From: Dictyocoela muelleri
Taxonomy: Eukaryota > Microsporidia
Direction: 5' to 3'
DNA: 12,428 bases
NCBI GenBank assembly: GCA_016256075.1
Contig: SDVU01000541.1
Span: forward strand, 1-12,428
Position numbers and translations under genes: made by a program. The notes under the pieces were generated by a model. That model was not told the DNA's origin and made no database searches. It was given only the letters and a program-made list of their open reading frames with translations. Shown here piece by piece: positions 1 to 7,243 of the stretch. How positions within the stretch are numbered: position 1 is the stretch's first letter; every line of letters starts with the position of its first letter.

Positions 1-83
1 CAAGATAGTGTCTAAGGAACGTTAGAATTGAATATTATTGTTAAAACTAAGAAATTGCTATAATTTTTTACAAAAAAATTTCG

Positions 84-326
84 TGGCGAGTTATTGCGAT
101 GAGCTCGCGCTGGGCTCGCGGAAAGTTTACGAGAACTCGCCTTCAGCGAGTTCTCGTGCAGCATAAAAAATTTAACGATGCGCGTATAGTGCGCAGCTCG
201 CGACATATTATATTTTAAACAATAAAAATACCACATCAACTCGCATCCGCGGCGAGTTGATGCAAAGAAGCAATTTTTTTCTAATATTTGAGCGGTGCAT
301 CAACTCGCCGCGGTGAGTTGATGCGC
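84..326. repeat. GC-rich palindrome cluster built on GCGAGTT/AACTCGC
   Basis: This GC-rich island stands out in AT-rich surroundings. The heptamer GCGAGTT or its complement occurs at 86-92, 134-140, 146-152, 238-244, 252-258 and 302-308, with a one-base variant at 313-319. They build hairpins. 129-140 pairs with 146-157 (12 bp, 5-nt loop). 234-244 pairs with 252-262 (11 bp, 7-nt loop). 297-324 is a 28-bp palindrome with one mismatched pair. Weaker stems are 86-90/104-108 and 179-183/191-195. The second and third hairpins share their arms (CATCAACTC...GAGTTGATG), so they look like copies of one unit. A 75-codon minus-strand frame covers the island but has no recognisable protein character. It may be the end of a transposon lying to the left, or a palindromic MITE family. 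I cannot decide which. Confidence 0.75.
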
Positions 327-428
327 AGCCGAGATACCTACCACTAATCCCCCTATACCGAAATTTTGAATATTTTTTTAAATAAAAAATTCTTTAGAAT
401 CAAAAAAAATATTTAATCCTAAATTTAT

Positions 429-561
429 CAGGGGCCTCCTCTCAAGAAAAAACATTGTAAATTGCGTAATATGACATTAGTAAGAAAAAATATTTTTTTC
501 GTCATCTAAAAACACAAATTTCGAAGTTTACGATATTTTTTATTGAGGGGAGGTCCTTAGG
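429..561. mobile_element. 133-bp inverted-repeat element, MITE-like
   Basis: The arm at 429-461 and the arm at 527-560 are inverted copies of each other. The reverse complement of the left arm and the right arm both run TTTAC-AT-TTTTTT-TTGAG-GGAGG-CC, with roughly 80 percent identity over about 33 bp and matching purine differences. The 65-bp core is AT-rich and non-coding. No clear target-site duplication flanks it. The size and structure fit a miniature inverted-repeat transposon, but with one copy in view a chance foldback cannot be excluded. Confidence 0.5.
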
Positions 562-1070
562 AAAGATATAACCAAATGGTATATGATAATTTTACGAGCA
601 TGTGGTTATGTTTTTTTTCAATTCAAATAATGTTTCTCTTTCAAATGCCTGCAACCAAGTAGTCATGTTTTAAAATAACCGCTATCTATTTATCATCATA
701 TAGATTACACAAAAAAATGAATGAATATATAAGAAAAAAAAGAAATATAATACGTGAATGTAAAAAGATGTGATACATGCAATATGACAGAATCATTAAA
801 AAAGAAAAAAATTTACAATATATATTCACGTAATTTTCATGAGAAATTATCTATTTGACATATTTGATTGAAAAAATACTCTGAGAAAAATCTAGGATAT
901 AAATGTATTTTGACGTTTTTTGTAGTACGTGTTTTTTTTTCCTATTGGTCTCAAAAAATTCGATAGGTGTATCTGATAGACTAGATGAATTATGTTCTGT
1001 CGAATGTGATTGTGAAATGATACACATTGATAATTGGGAGTAATTCTGTAATAAAGAATTTTGAGGGCTT
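562..1070. other. AT-rich gap without a recognisable gene
   Basis: I see no gene here. A 9-bp inverted repeat, TACGTGAAT at 751-759 against ATTCACGTA at 824-832, has a 64-nt spacer. A 77-codon minus-strand frame (851-1084) begins inside the MULE-A terminal repeat and has no family resemblance, so it is probably chance. Confidence 0.5.
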
Positions 1071-1124
1071 GGTCCCAAAATCACAATATGTGCTTTTTGG
1101 TCCCAAAATCACCGAATTATTTTT
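1071..1124 (+). repeat. MULE-A left terminal repeat, two copies at 28-bp spacing
   Basis: GGTCCCAAAATCAC starts at 1071 and again at 1099, separated by a spacer ending ATGTGCTTTTT. The second copy continues into CACCGAATTATTTTT, which matches the reverse complement of the right end. The transposase stop codon lies at 1161-1163, about 37 bp inside. The duplicated core at fixed spacing looks like paired transposase-binding sites (inference). Confidence 0.88.
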
Positions 1125-1160
1125 CAAACTATAAAAATATAAAAAAATTTAAGAAAACAT

Positions 1161-2522
1161 TTAATCCAACTTCCGATTAAAGTTAAGAACTATTTTTTTG
1201 AGAAAATCAATGTTGTTATATGTTTCGTAATCGACTAAAATAGATTTCATCTTTTCATCCGGACGAATAAAAGGTTCAGAGTGAAGGGATAGAAATATTT
1301 TTTGCTCTGTTATTTCTTGTTCTTTGATAAGTTCACTGATAATTAAATAAAAAGAAGATTGCTTGATAGTAATAAGACTATTTAAATGTCTATGAAAACC
1401 TTCTATACTGTTTGTTGTTCTTGGGATATTTTCTTTAACTCTTACATTGCAATTCCAGAAATTTATACTCTTATTCGAAGTATTAAAAGAAAGGTACTCT
1501 TTTTTGAACCATTCAAATAGTTTTAATTCATTCAAAGCCTTTTCTTCTGTGAGATATAGCTTAAGACGGTTAACTAAAACTAAAACTAAAACATCTTCTT
1601 CAGGTACAAAACTTAACGCAAGAATAAGTTTAACATTAAACTTTACGTCATAATTTTCTTTAAACTCCTTTGAAAAATTCATGGCTTGTACTCTGCGCCT
1701 GATAATCTGACCTAAGTGGAACAGACATCCATAAAAATTAGAACTAACAAAAAACCTTTTGCAACACTTAAAGCTAGATAATTTAATATCTAGTAAAACA
1801 CTTTTAGGTTTACAATTACCTTTACATTCACCTTCAAGATAATCAAAGAATTGATTATAACAAGCCTCACTTCGATTTTTCATGAAGCAGTAAATCAATG
1901 GTAAATTGTTATTTCTAACTTTACATTGAATAGTAAAAAACTGTTCAAAGTTTGAAGGACATTATTTAAACGTCCCATCACAAACAACAACTCTAGAAAA
2001 CATGAAGTTTTCAAGATTTTCGCTGGTGGTAAAAACAACAACTCTATTTTCATCATCCATACCCGAATCAAAAAATAAAAACTTTTTGTTTCGCAAAGTA
2101 ACTTGAAGTTCATTTGGTATGTCATAAGAAGAATTGAATGTCAAATTGTTATTTCTTCTTGTCCTATTGACTAACTTTTTCATGTTTCTTGGATTGCATG
2201 TTAAATTTTTCGGGGCAACAGACGATATATGAACAACGATATCTCTTGTTGACTCTTTAGTCGTTATTGCTCGTTCTTTCAACTTAGAATTAAGTAAAAC
2301 TTTCTGAAATTTAACATCATCCTTAGAATGATTGTGATAAGTTAAATCCATAATATCAAACACTTCATATGTCTTCATCAGAGAAGTACAACCTCTCTTA
2401 TTACATCACCATATGACTATACCATCAAATTGATATTTGTAGTTGTAAAAATAACCATCATGGGCAATTTTTTGTTTTTCTTTATTGCTTTTGAAAATAT
2501 TTTTTTAAAAATTTTAACTCAT
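1161..2522 (-). pseudogene. MULE-A transposase (FLYWCH zinc finger plus MULE DDE domain), interrupted
   Basis: This would cut and paste the element by DDE chemistry. The longest open parts are 2378-1962 and 1898-1161; they lie in the same frame and are separated by one TAA at 1962-1964. From the 5' end, a FLYWCH-type finger is visible (Y-Y-Y...W-x-C-NKRG-C, then the HNH of TYHNHS). Next comes the typical IP-x-FLFFDSG segment, and then the first catalytic Asp in VCDGTFK. After the stop the second part gives PLIYCFMKN, the second Asp in VLLDIK (usual DFE), the C/H pair in GCLFHLGQ, and the third acidic residue in TTNSIEGFH. All three catalytic residues are therefore present. Other in-frame stops are TGA at 2406-2408, where Arg is usual in the W-R-C motif, and TAA codons right after the ATG at 2522-2520. 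In the duplicated upstream copy the Arg codon (AGA) is intact and an open start lies at 2724-2722. Full length would be about 450 residues, normal for compact MULEs. Confidence 0.88.
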
Positions 2523-2771
2523 GTAAGGGTAAAAAATTTTAAAAAATAATTTGGTGATTTTGGGACCCAACGGTCTTCAACAGAGAATAAAAGCCTCTCT
2601 TATTACATCTCCATATGACTATACCATCAAATTGATATTTTTAGTTGTAAAAATAACAATCATGGGCAATTTTTTGTTTTTCTTTATTTTTTTTGATGAT
2701 ATTTTTTTCAAAATTTAAACTCATGTAAGGGTAAAATAATTTAAAAAATTATTTGGTGATTTTGGGACCAA
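2371..2771. repeat. 202-bp tandem duplication covering transposase 5' end and terminal repeat
   Basis: Segment 2371-2569 is repeated at 2573-2771 with a constant offset of 202 bp and few differences. Each unit contains, on the minus strand, the terminal-repeat core, the start codon (2522 and 2724), the lysine-rich N terminus and the first half of the FLYWCH finger. Each copy has its own damage. The inner copy has TGA in the W-R-C motif and stops near the start. The outer copy keeps W-R-C but has a stop in the Y-rich segment and has lost the second Cys. Since 202 is not a multiple of 3, the outer copy cannot read through into the rest of the transposase. The string GGGACCCAACGGT follows both the inner unit (2562-2574) and the outermost core (2792-2804), so the junction carries outer-end sequence. 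Confidence 0.9.
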
Positions 2772-2804
2772 AAATCATCTGCGGTGATTTTGGGACCCAA
2801 CGGT
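2751..2804 (-). repeat. MULE-A right terminal repeat, two copies at 28-bp spacing
   Basis: GGTGATTTTGGGACC lies at 2755-2769 and again at 2783-2797, mirror images of the left end and with the same 28-bp step. The spacer AAAAATCATCTGC corresponds to the left spacer read backwards. The putative transposase start at 2724 is about 27 bp inside. A third core lies at 2553-2567 inside the tandem duplication. Confidence 0.88.
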
Positions 2805-3115
2805 TTATAAATCATAGTTATGGTTTTTAGAATTTGATAACACACATACCAACAATAACAAAGTTTTTTGTCAGATTTTAGTATTAAAAGAAAAATAAAA
2901 TAGTGTTAAAAGATGCAATTTAAATATTTGAATAGTTAAATTTTTTGGTAATGGAATTTATATTTCATTTGAGTAGGAAGCAAATTTAAAAAATATTTTT
3001 GTCGATATTTTAATAAATTGTGGAATTGGATTGGTTTAATTAATTTTAATTAAAAAATAATATTAATTTATTAATGTATTTTTAATTTTTTTTAGAATTT
3101 AAATAAAGCCTATTT
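2805..3115. other. AT-rich gap, no gene seen
   Basis: This stretch is long runs of A and T, with a low-complexity TTAATT/AATTAA patch around 3035-3095. No open frame of note, no RNA and no repeat pair was found. Confidence 0.6.
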
Positions 3116-3547
3116 ATGGTAAGCATCTTTCTAAACAAGCACCGCACCTATTAATCCACATTCAAATATTTCGATAAAACACCGTTGTCGTGTCTAGTAA
3201 GATTCCCTGACATTGAATTTAACGGATTAAGATACAAATATATTCGCTTTTAATTATTCTTAATAAAAATAAAACTATATTTACGAACTATTTAAAAAAC
3301 TCTTTAAATGAGACCTCACTAGATTTAATCAGAATAAAAAGGCTTATAATGAAATTGAGAAAAATATAAACATATTCCGGGATGAATTCAATCAAGATAT
3401 AATAAATATTACCGCGAAACAGAAAGAAAAGCATCCAGGCGGAATAGTGGCATGATTGCAAAAATAATAATGAATATCTTTCGCATAAAAGTTTCTTAAT
3501 TTGAAGACAGGTCTCTTGAGGACCTATTAACCGCAATTTGGTTTTGA
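3116..3547 (+). pseudogene. Unidentified decayed coding stretch
   Basis: I do not recognise a family. On the plus strand, several open pieces with protein-like composition follow one another in more than one frame. The first begins at the ATG at 3116 (MVSIFLNKHRTY) and includes the stretch RFPDIEFNGLRYKYIRF. A 47-codon frame at 3312-3452 is charged and soluble-looking (NEIEKNINIFRDEF, then AKQKEKHPGG). A last piece ends with FEDRSLEDLLTAIWF before a stop at 3545-3547. The mix of charged and aromatic residues differs from the K/N/I/F noise of other non-coding frames here, and GC is slightly raised. The overlapping minus-strand frame (3288-3536) is hydrophobic and probably its shadow. It could be a host gene remnant or part of an unrecognised element. 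It is broken in about four places. Confidence 0.35.
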
Positions 3548-3865
3548 TAATAGTTATTAACGCCGCATATTAAATAAACAGGTTTTTAATATTTAGAATC
3601 GTGTGTAAGAATAGTTTAGATCGGTGTTTCTCAAACTTTTTTATGCATGAACCCCTTTTATCATTTTCAATTCTTATAGGGACCCCTTGGTGTGCAGAAA
3701 AAACATAAAATTTTATTAAATAAGTCAAAAAACTAATTATAGATAAAAAATACAAATAAGATTATTATAGTTTTTCGATTCTAATCATGGTTAGTACCCA
3801 TAATTATAGAAAATCGGAGTCTTGTCTGTTTTAAGGGCCACACCCAAGGGGGGACCCTTGGATTG

Positions 3866-3945
3866 TTTTTTTATTTTTTTTTTAATTTTTTAATTTTTTA
3901 ATTTTTTAATTTTTAATTTTTTTTAATTTTAATTTTATTATGTTT
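3866..3945. repeat. Low-complexity T-rich tract with TTTTTTAA units
   Basis: A run of about 80 bp is composed almost only of T with regularly placed AA, giving a rough 7-8 bp period (TTTTTTAA repeated four to five times, then irregular). It lies in the Merlin left subterminal region, between its terminal repeat and the transposase 3' end. Confidence 0.85.
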
Positions 3946-4038
3946 GTTAGAAAATTAAAATATTAAAAAAGATCAAAAATAAAAAAACATATTTTAAAAT
4001 TTTTAAATTTGTAATTTTTTAAATAAATATAAACTCAT

Positions 4039-5001
4039 TTAATCAATGAAAATTTTCAAGATTTCATTATAAATGCTTTCGAATTCACCGGGTTCTAAAT
4101 TATTTAAATATCTTTTTTTAAATGTATACTCTTCCAGCCAAATATCGATGTTATCTCTTTTAACACTATGTTCTTTTCGCATACATGACTCCAAGCCACC
4201 CCAAAAGCCTTCAATATTGTTAGTATGAGTTCCGTCTAAAGCTTTAAAGCCTTCAATATTGTTAGTATGAGTTCCGTCTAAAGCTTTAAAGCCTTCTGAA
4301 TTAATTACAACTTTATGCTGGAGTGATAGATTTGATGCAACACCGGGATAAGAGAGATGCCCATCAGTGTGAAGACGACTCGCTACACCTATTAATCCAT
4401 CCATTTTGCATTTAAGTTTATCTATTTCTATATTTTATTCTTTTTACAAAGAAATTACAGAAATCGGTATTATCGATACCGCCAAGTATCAATGTAGTTT
4501 CAAGTTTGTCATCATCAGTTGAAGTTGGGTTTCTTATTACCCCTTTTCTGCAAATAACACTCTCATCTAATTAAAAAATGCCCCCGGGACCTCCTAACAA
4601 CAATTTTCTTCTATCAATGTAACCTTTATAACAACTTCTTAATTTTGATTTAACAGCGGATATTAATGATTTAGAAACTTTTAAATAATTTATTATTTGA
4701 TCATACGATGAATTGGACATCAAAAAAAAGATAATATTAATTAGGTCATTTGTTTTGCATTTAAATTTGGAAATTGGATGTTTTCGGCGGCAAGTTTTAT
4801 TTGTGCACCGATAAACAATTATATTTGAAGAACTCTCTGATAAATTAATATTTTTGTTGTATTTCTACAACTTCTACAAATATCGACACTTTTTAATATG
4901 TTGTTATCAATTAAATAAATGAGTGTGCTTTCAATATTTATCAAAATTATACTCGTTGTTTTCAAAATTTTAAATTCCATATGGGTATGATTTTTTAACA
5001 T
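4039..5001 (-). pseudogene. Merlin/ISXO2-like transposase, interrupted
   Basis: It would catalyse transposition of the surrounding element (DDE_Tnp_IS1595/ISXO2-like domain). Reading down the minus strand: an N-terminal segment LIYLIDNNILK, then a zinc ribbon with C-RS-C near 4880 and RCTNKTC near 4810. A helical region with YDQIINYLKVS follows. Next comes LLGGPGGIF, a stop, and LDESVICRKG with the first acidic residues, then RNPTSTDDD and LILGGID. The last open part, 4404-4039, has LHTDGHLSYPG with the second Asp, HTNNIEGFW, and the usual C-terminal WLEEYTFKKRYLN. Breaks: a frameshift near 4841-4858 within the zinc ribbon, TAA at 4571-4573 where Gln is usual before the [IL]DE motif, and a frameshift near 4405-4430 between KRIKYRN and GLIGVASR. 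A 14-residue in-frame duplication precedes HTNNIEGFW. Length is about 320 codons, near normal for the family. Confidence 0.9.
4207..4290 (-). repeat. Perfect 42-bp tandem duplication inside the Merlin transposase
   Basis: Units 4207-4248 and 4249-4290 are identical. They encode EGFKALDGTHTNNI twice in frame, just before EGFWGGLES. The phrase HTNNIEG is a conserved family motif near the third catalytic position. The unit is bounded by AAAGCCTTC (encoding EGF) on both sides, so slipped pairing between these short repeats explains its origin. Identity of the two copies points to a recent event. Confidence 0.95.
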
Positions 5002-5032
5002 TTAAATAAAATATTTATTCTTTTAAAAAAGT

Positions 5033-5100
5033 GCTTTTGTCTGTTTTAAAGGCTATAATTTTCTCAAAAAAATATGTGGCTCTTAAAACAGACAAGACCC
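5033..5100. repeat. Merlin right end folded as inverted terminal repeats
   Basis: Next to the right terminal repeat (5075-5100) lies a second copy of the repeat in the orientation of the left end, TTTTGTCTGTTTTAAAGGC at 5035-5053. The two face each other across about 20 bp, so the right end alone can form a hairpin with a stem of about 16 bp. It looks like a minimal internally deleted element (two ends and little else) or a duplicated end. The weak 61-codon plus-strand frame starting here is not a gene. Confidence 0.75.
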
Positions 5101-5108
5101 GAAAATCG

Positions 5109-5734
5109 ACATATATAAGATGTAATTACATGATAGTTAATTTTATAAACGTTAATTCGCAACTTATCTTCATTATAATCATCATAATTTTTTTTACTAT
5201 ATATGAAATTTTATAAAACTCTCATATATAGCGGAAAAAAATATGATTATACTTGAAATACTCGTGTTGTTACGTTTATTTAAAATTTAAATCATGTAAT
5301 CCTTTCTTAAAGATTGATGATTTTTAAAAATTGGGGGCTACTAACCCTGGTGAGGATGTAATTTTTTCTAGATTGTCACATTTTGGGTACATATATTTTT
5401 TTACAATTTTACAGAGTTAAACTTATTTTACAGGCTTAAAAATATTTTTTGAAGCATAGCAACCGAAGTGAAATAATTAAATTAAATTGTAGAGTTACTG
5501 AAACTAAAAAAATACTATGTTTATTTAGAATAAAACTTAGATGATAATATCATAGCATTGATAAATTGTAATAAAATAATTTCTGAAAGAGTAAAGTATA
5601 TTAATTTTGATCTGGGATTCTAAGAGTAAAATTTCTGAAACATTAGAAAGAAACGCGGTAATAAAAATTTATAATGTTTCCACAGAGTCGTTTAGTTACC
5701 TCTACGCTATAAAAATGTTCTAAGGCATCACTGA
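5109..5734. other. Right internal part of the hAT element, no gene seen
   Basis: AT-rich sequence without long open frames on either strand. I searched for hAT dimerisation or BED-finger motifs and found none. It belongs to the hAT element by position only. Confidence 0.5.
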
Positions 5735-5785
5735 AGATTCTGAGAGACCCAATGGTGTCTATGTGGACTTGTTTGAGAAACACTG
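5735..5785. repeat. Extra hAT-like right end inside the hAT element
   Basis: The sequence ends GTTTGAGAAACACTG at 5785, preceded by GAGAGACCC and GGTGTCT. It parallels the true right end (GGACCCC, GGTGTGTCT, TTTGAGAAACACTG at 5969). The following 8 bp (TATTATAT) do not match the left target duplication, so 5969 is the better partner of 3622. It may be a duplicated end or the end of another inserted hAT copy. Confidence 0.7.
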
Positions 5786-5977
5786 TATTATATAAATATA
5801 AAACGGTACATAAATACCTAACATATATTTTTCATCGTAACTGCTAAGAAATTTTATATGGACCCAAAAAGCCTCTCCATGAACCTCATTCTGAAAAAAA
5901 TAAATCATATATGCTCTTAAGTCTTTCACGGACCCCGGTGTGTCTGTACAGACATTTTGAGAAACACTGTTTTAGAT

Positions 5978-6705
5978 TTTTACAATGATTTTAGCATAGC
6001 GATTAATTCTTATTTTGGACAAAAGTAAGTGTTTTAGGGCGCAGTAAATTCCTAAACTAAACTATTTTCTCGAAATAAAATCAAGTCGCTATTTTTCGTC
6101 TTACAAATCCTTACTTTTTCAAGAGTTAGACTAAATATGGACTTTAACTGAAATAAGAAACTTAAAATGCTTAATATTTTTATTAAACAACAAAAATTAT
6201 TTATTTTTTCGTTAATACATACACAATAATCTATTTTGTTATTTATAGCACATAGTAGAATCCTAAATGTTCTTGTATCAGCAGGTACATTGATATATAC
6301 AGTACTTTTATATGTTAATATCAATAAAATTTTCATGTGTGTTTGTTGTATCACATTTGATTCAAAAACACTAAATTAGAATCTTGTATAATAGTTAGTT
6401 CTTTAGAAAAAACATTTTTTTATCTATTCTTTAGATAGTATTTCTTTCAATGAGACGTAAGAAAGTTTTTTTATTATCATTCAGATTCTTTTATTGCCAT
6501 TAAAATATTTTTATTGTCATTTAAATAATTTAATTAACCTAAATATTGTATGTATACACATATTTACATCCTGCCTTCTACGAAATAATGTTTTTTTCTT
6601 TAAGTGTCAGAGCAGCATTAAAAGCTATAGTATTGCTCATAAAGTGTTAGTTTTCTATAACTACATTATTTTATGCCATAAATTGCTTGTGTAAAAACGG
6701 TTATG
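5978..6705. other. AT-rich gap without a recognisable gene
   Basis: The longest frame is 100 codons on the minus strand (6052-6354), rich in I, L, C, F and K, with no motif I recognise. A 66-codon plus-strand frame (6494-6694) is equally anonymous. Neither has a convincing start context, conserved motif or neighbour, so I do not call a gene. Confidence 0.4.
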
Positions 6706-7243
6706 GACCGGGAATACAACTTTTCACGTGTACAACTTAAAAAAAACTAAAAATTACAAAAAATAAAAAAACTGTAAATTATTAGTTTTTTATTAAGTGA
6801 ATTCATGTCAAATATTTATTTTATAGCAAACTTGAAACCCATTAAGAGTCTTTTTAAATTTATCAACTGATTTTACTATAGATTTATATGCTTATAAATC
6901 CCTCAATTCAGTTATACATACGTTTTTTTTAATTTATTTAAGCTCACCTCACTCCATCACTCATTGATATTCTAAGAAGATTGAGAGCTGTAAATCTATT
7001 AGTTTATTAGTAAGTTCGAAAAAATAAAGTATGTTTTGTTGATAGACTTATTTATCCTAGAATGCGAACCTTATGCATAATTATTTATTCAACCTCTACA
7101 TAAAATTATTCTAAAATTAAAATTTAAACCTTTTATAGAAGGTAATAATTAACTTTTTTCTCGGATCCACATAACACATTGATTTCTAGAGGGGTATTTT
7201 TAATTATTATTAGTTGTACTCGTGGGAAGTTGTACCCACGGCC
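6706..7243. mobile_element. 538-bp element bounded by 34-bp inverted arms
   Basis: 6706-6739 and 7210-7243 are inverted copies with about 26 of 34 positions matching. Each arm contains TACAACTT twice, 16 bp apart (6715 and 6731 on the left, mirrored on the right). Oddly, both arms also read in frame as protein: EYNFSRVQL on the plus strand at the left, and GYNFPRVQL on the minus strand at the right. They may be transposon terminal repeats or inverted copies of a short coding segment. No target duplication was found. The interior (6740-7132) is AT-rich and holds no gene. A 21-codon open piece around 6946-7005 reads protein-like (TPSLIDILRRLRAVNLL) but is too short to call. Confidence 0.5.

Larger units (their letters stand above)
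1071..2797 (-). mobile_element. MULE-A: Mutator-like DNA transposon with doubled terminal inverted repeats
   Basis: The element is bounded by inverted repeats whose core is GGTCCCAAAATCACC. Each end carries the core twice, 28 bp apart: starts at 1071 and 1099 on the left, and mirrored at 2797 and 2769 on the right. Similarity runs inward to AAT-ATTTTT, about 50 bp in all. Between the ends lies a minus-strand MULE transposase relic, plus a 202-bp tandem duplication at the 5' side. MULEs are DDE cut-and-paste transposons, usually with 9-11 bp target duplications. I could not find one here, so the outer boundaries may be a few bases off. Without the duplication the element would be about 1.5 kb, a compact autonomous MULE. 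It is now defective because the transposase is interrupted. Confidence 0.88.
3809..5108 (-). mobile_element. Merlin (IS1016/ISXO2-like) DNA transposon, 3817-5100, with perfect 8-bp target duplication
   Basis: The element starts GAGTCTTGTCTGTTTTAAG at 3817 and ends at 5100 with the inverted version (GGGTCTTGTCTGTTTTAAG). The terminal repeats are 26 bp with two mismatches. GAAAATCG stands at 3809-3816 and again at 5101-5108, a perfect 8-bp target-site duplication. Merlin elements are known for 8-9 bp duplications and short terminal repeats. The element is 1284 bp and carries one minus-strand transposase relic. It sits wholly inside the hAT element, so it inserted later. Just inside the left terminal repeat is a perfect hairpin, CCAAGGG (3844-3850) with CCCTTGG (3855-3861). 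The intact duplication suggests a fairly young insertion, although the coding region is already broken. Confidence 0.93.
3614..5977. mobile_element. hAT-type transposon (3622-5969) with 8-bp target duplication, host to a nested Merlin
   Basis: The left end at 3622 reads CGGTGTTTCTCAAAC. The right end at 5969 reads, in reverse complement, CAGTGTTTCTCAAAA. This C-[AG]-GTGTTTCTCAAA start is typical of hAT elements. The flanks are GTTTAGAT (3614-3621) and TTTTAGAT (5970-5977), an 8-bp target duplication with one mismatch, as expected for hAT. Subterminal GGACCCC motifs occur at both sides (3680-3686 and 5930-5936). Removing the nested Merlin and its duplicated target leaves about 1.06 kb. I found no hAT transposase (no BED finger, no hATC motif), so this was probably a non-autonomous copy. 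An extra hAT-like end lies inside at 5785. Confidence 0.82.

Noticed and set aside
12-239. 75-codon minus-strand frame at the left edge
   Set aside because: It runs through the palindrome cluster. Its composition follows the repeats and no protein motif is visible.
751-832. 9-bp inverted repeat TACGTGAAT/ATTCACGTA as an element or terminator
   Set aside because: The spacer is 64 nt, there is no supporting context and no second copy. It could be chance.
851-1084. 77-codon minus-strand frame
   Set aside because: It starts within the MULE-A terminal repeat and has no motif. Likely a chance frame.
1895-2125. 76-codon minus-strand frame
   Set aside because: Shadow of the MULE-A transposase in another frame; the family motifs lie in the other reading.
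1062-2806. A 9-bp target-site duplication for MULE-A
   Set aside because: I compared flanks around both ends with several boundary choices and found no matching 8-11 bp pair.
3570-3755. 61-codon minus-strand frame
   Set aside because: It crosses the left end of the hAT element and includes its terminal repeat, so it cannot be an old gene.
1962-4573. Stop codon reassignment as an explanation for in-frame stops
   Set aside because: TAA, TGA and TAG fall at positions where different residues are expected, and frameshifts are also present. Ordinary decay explains this better.
6052-6354. 100-codon minus-strand frame
   Set aside because: Longer than expected by chance, but without motif, start context or protein-like balance. 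Too weak to call without a database search.
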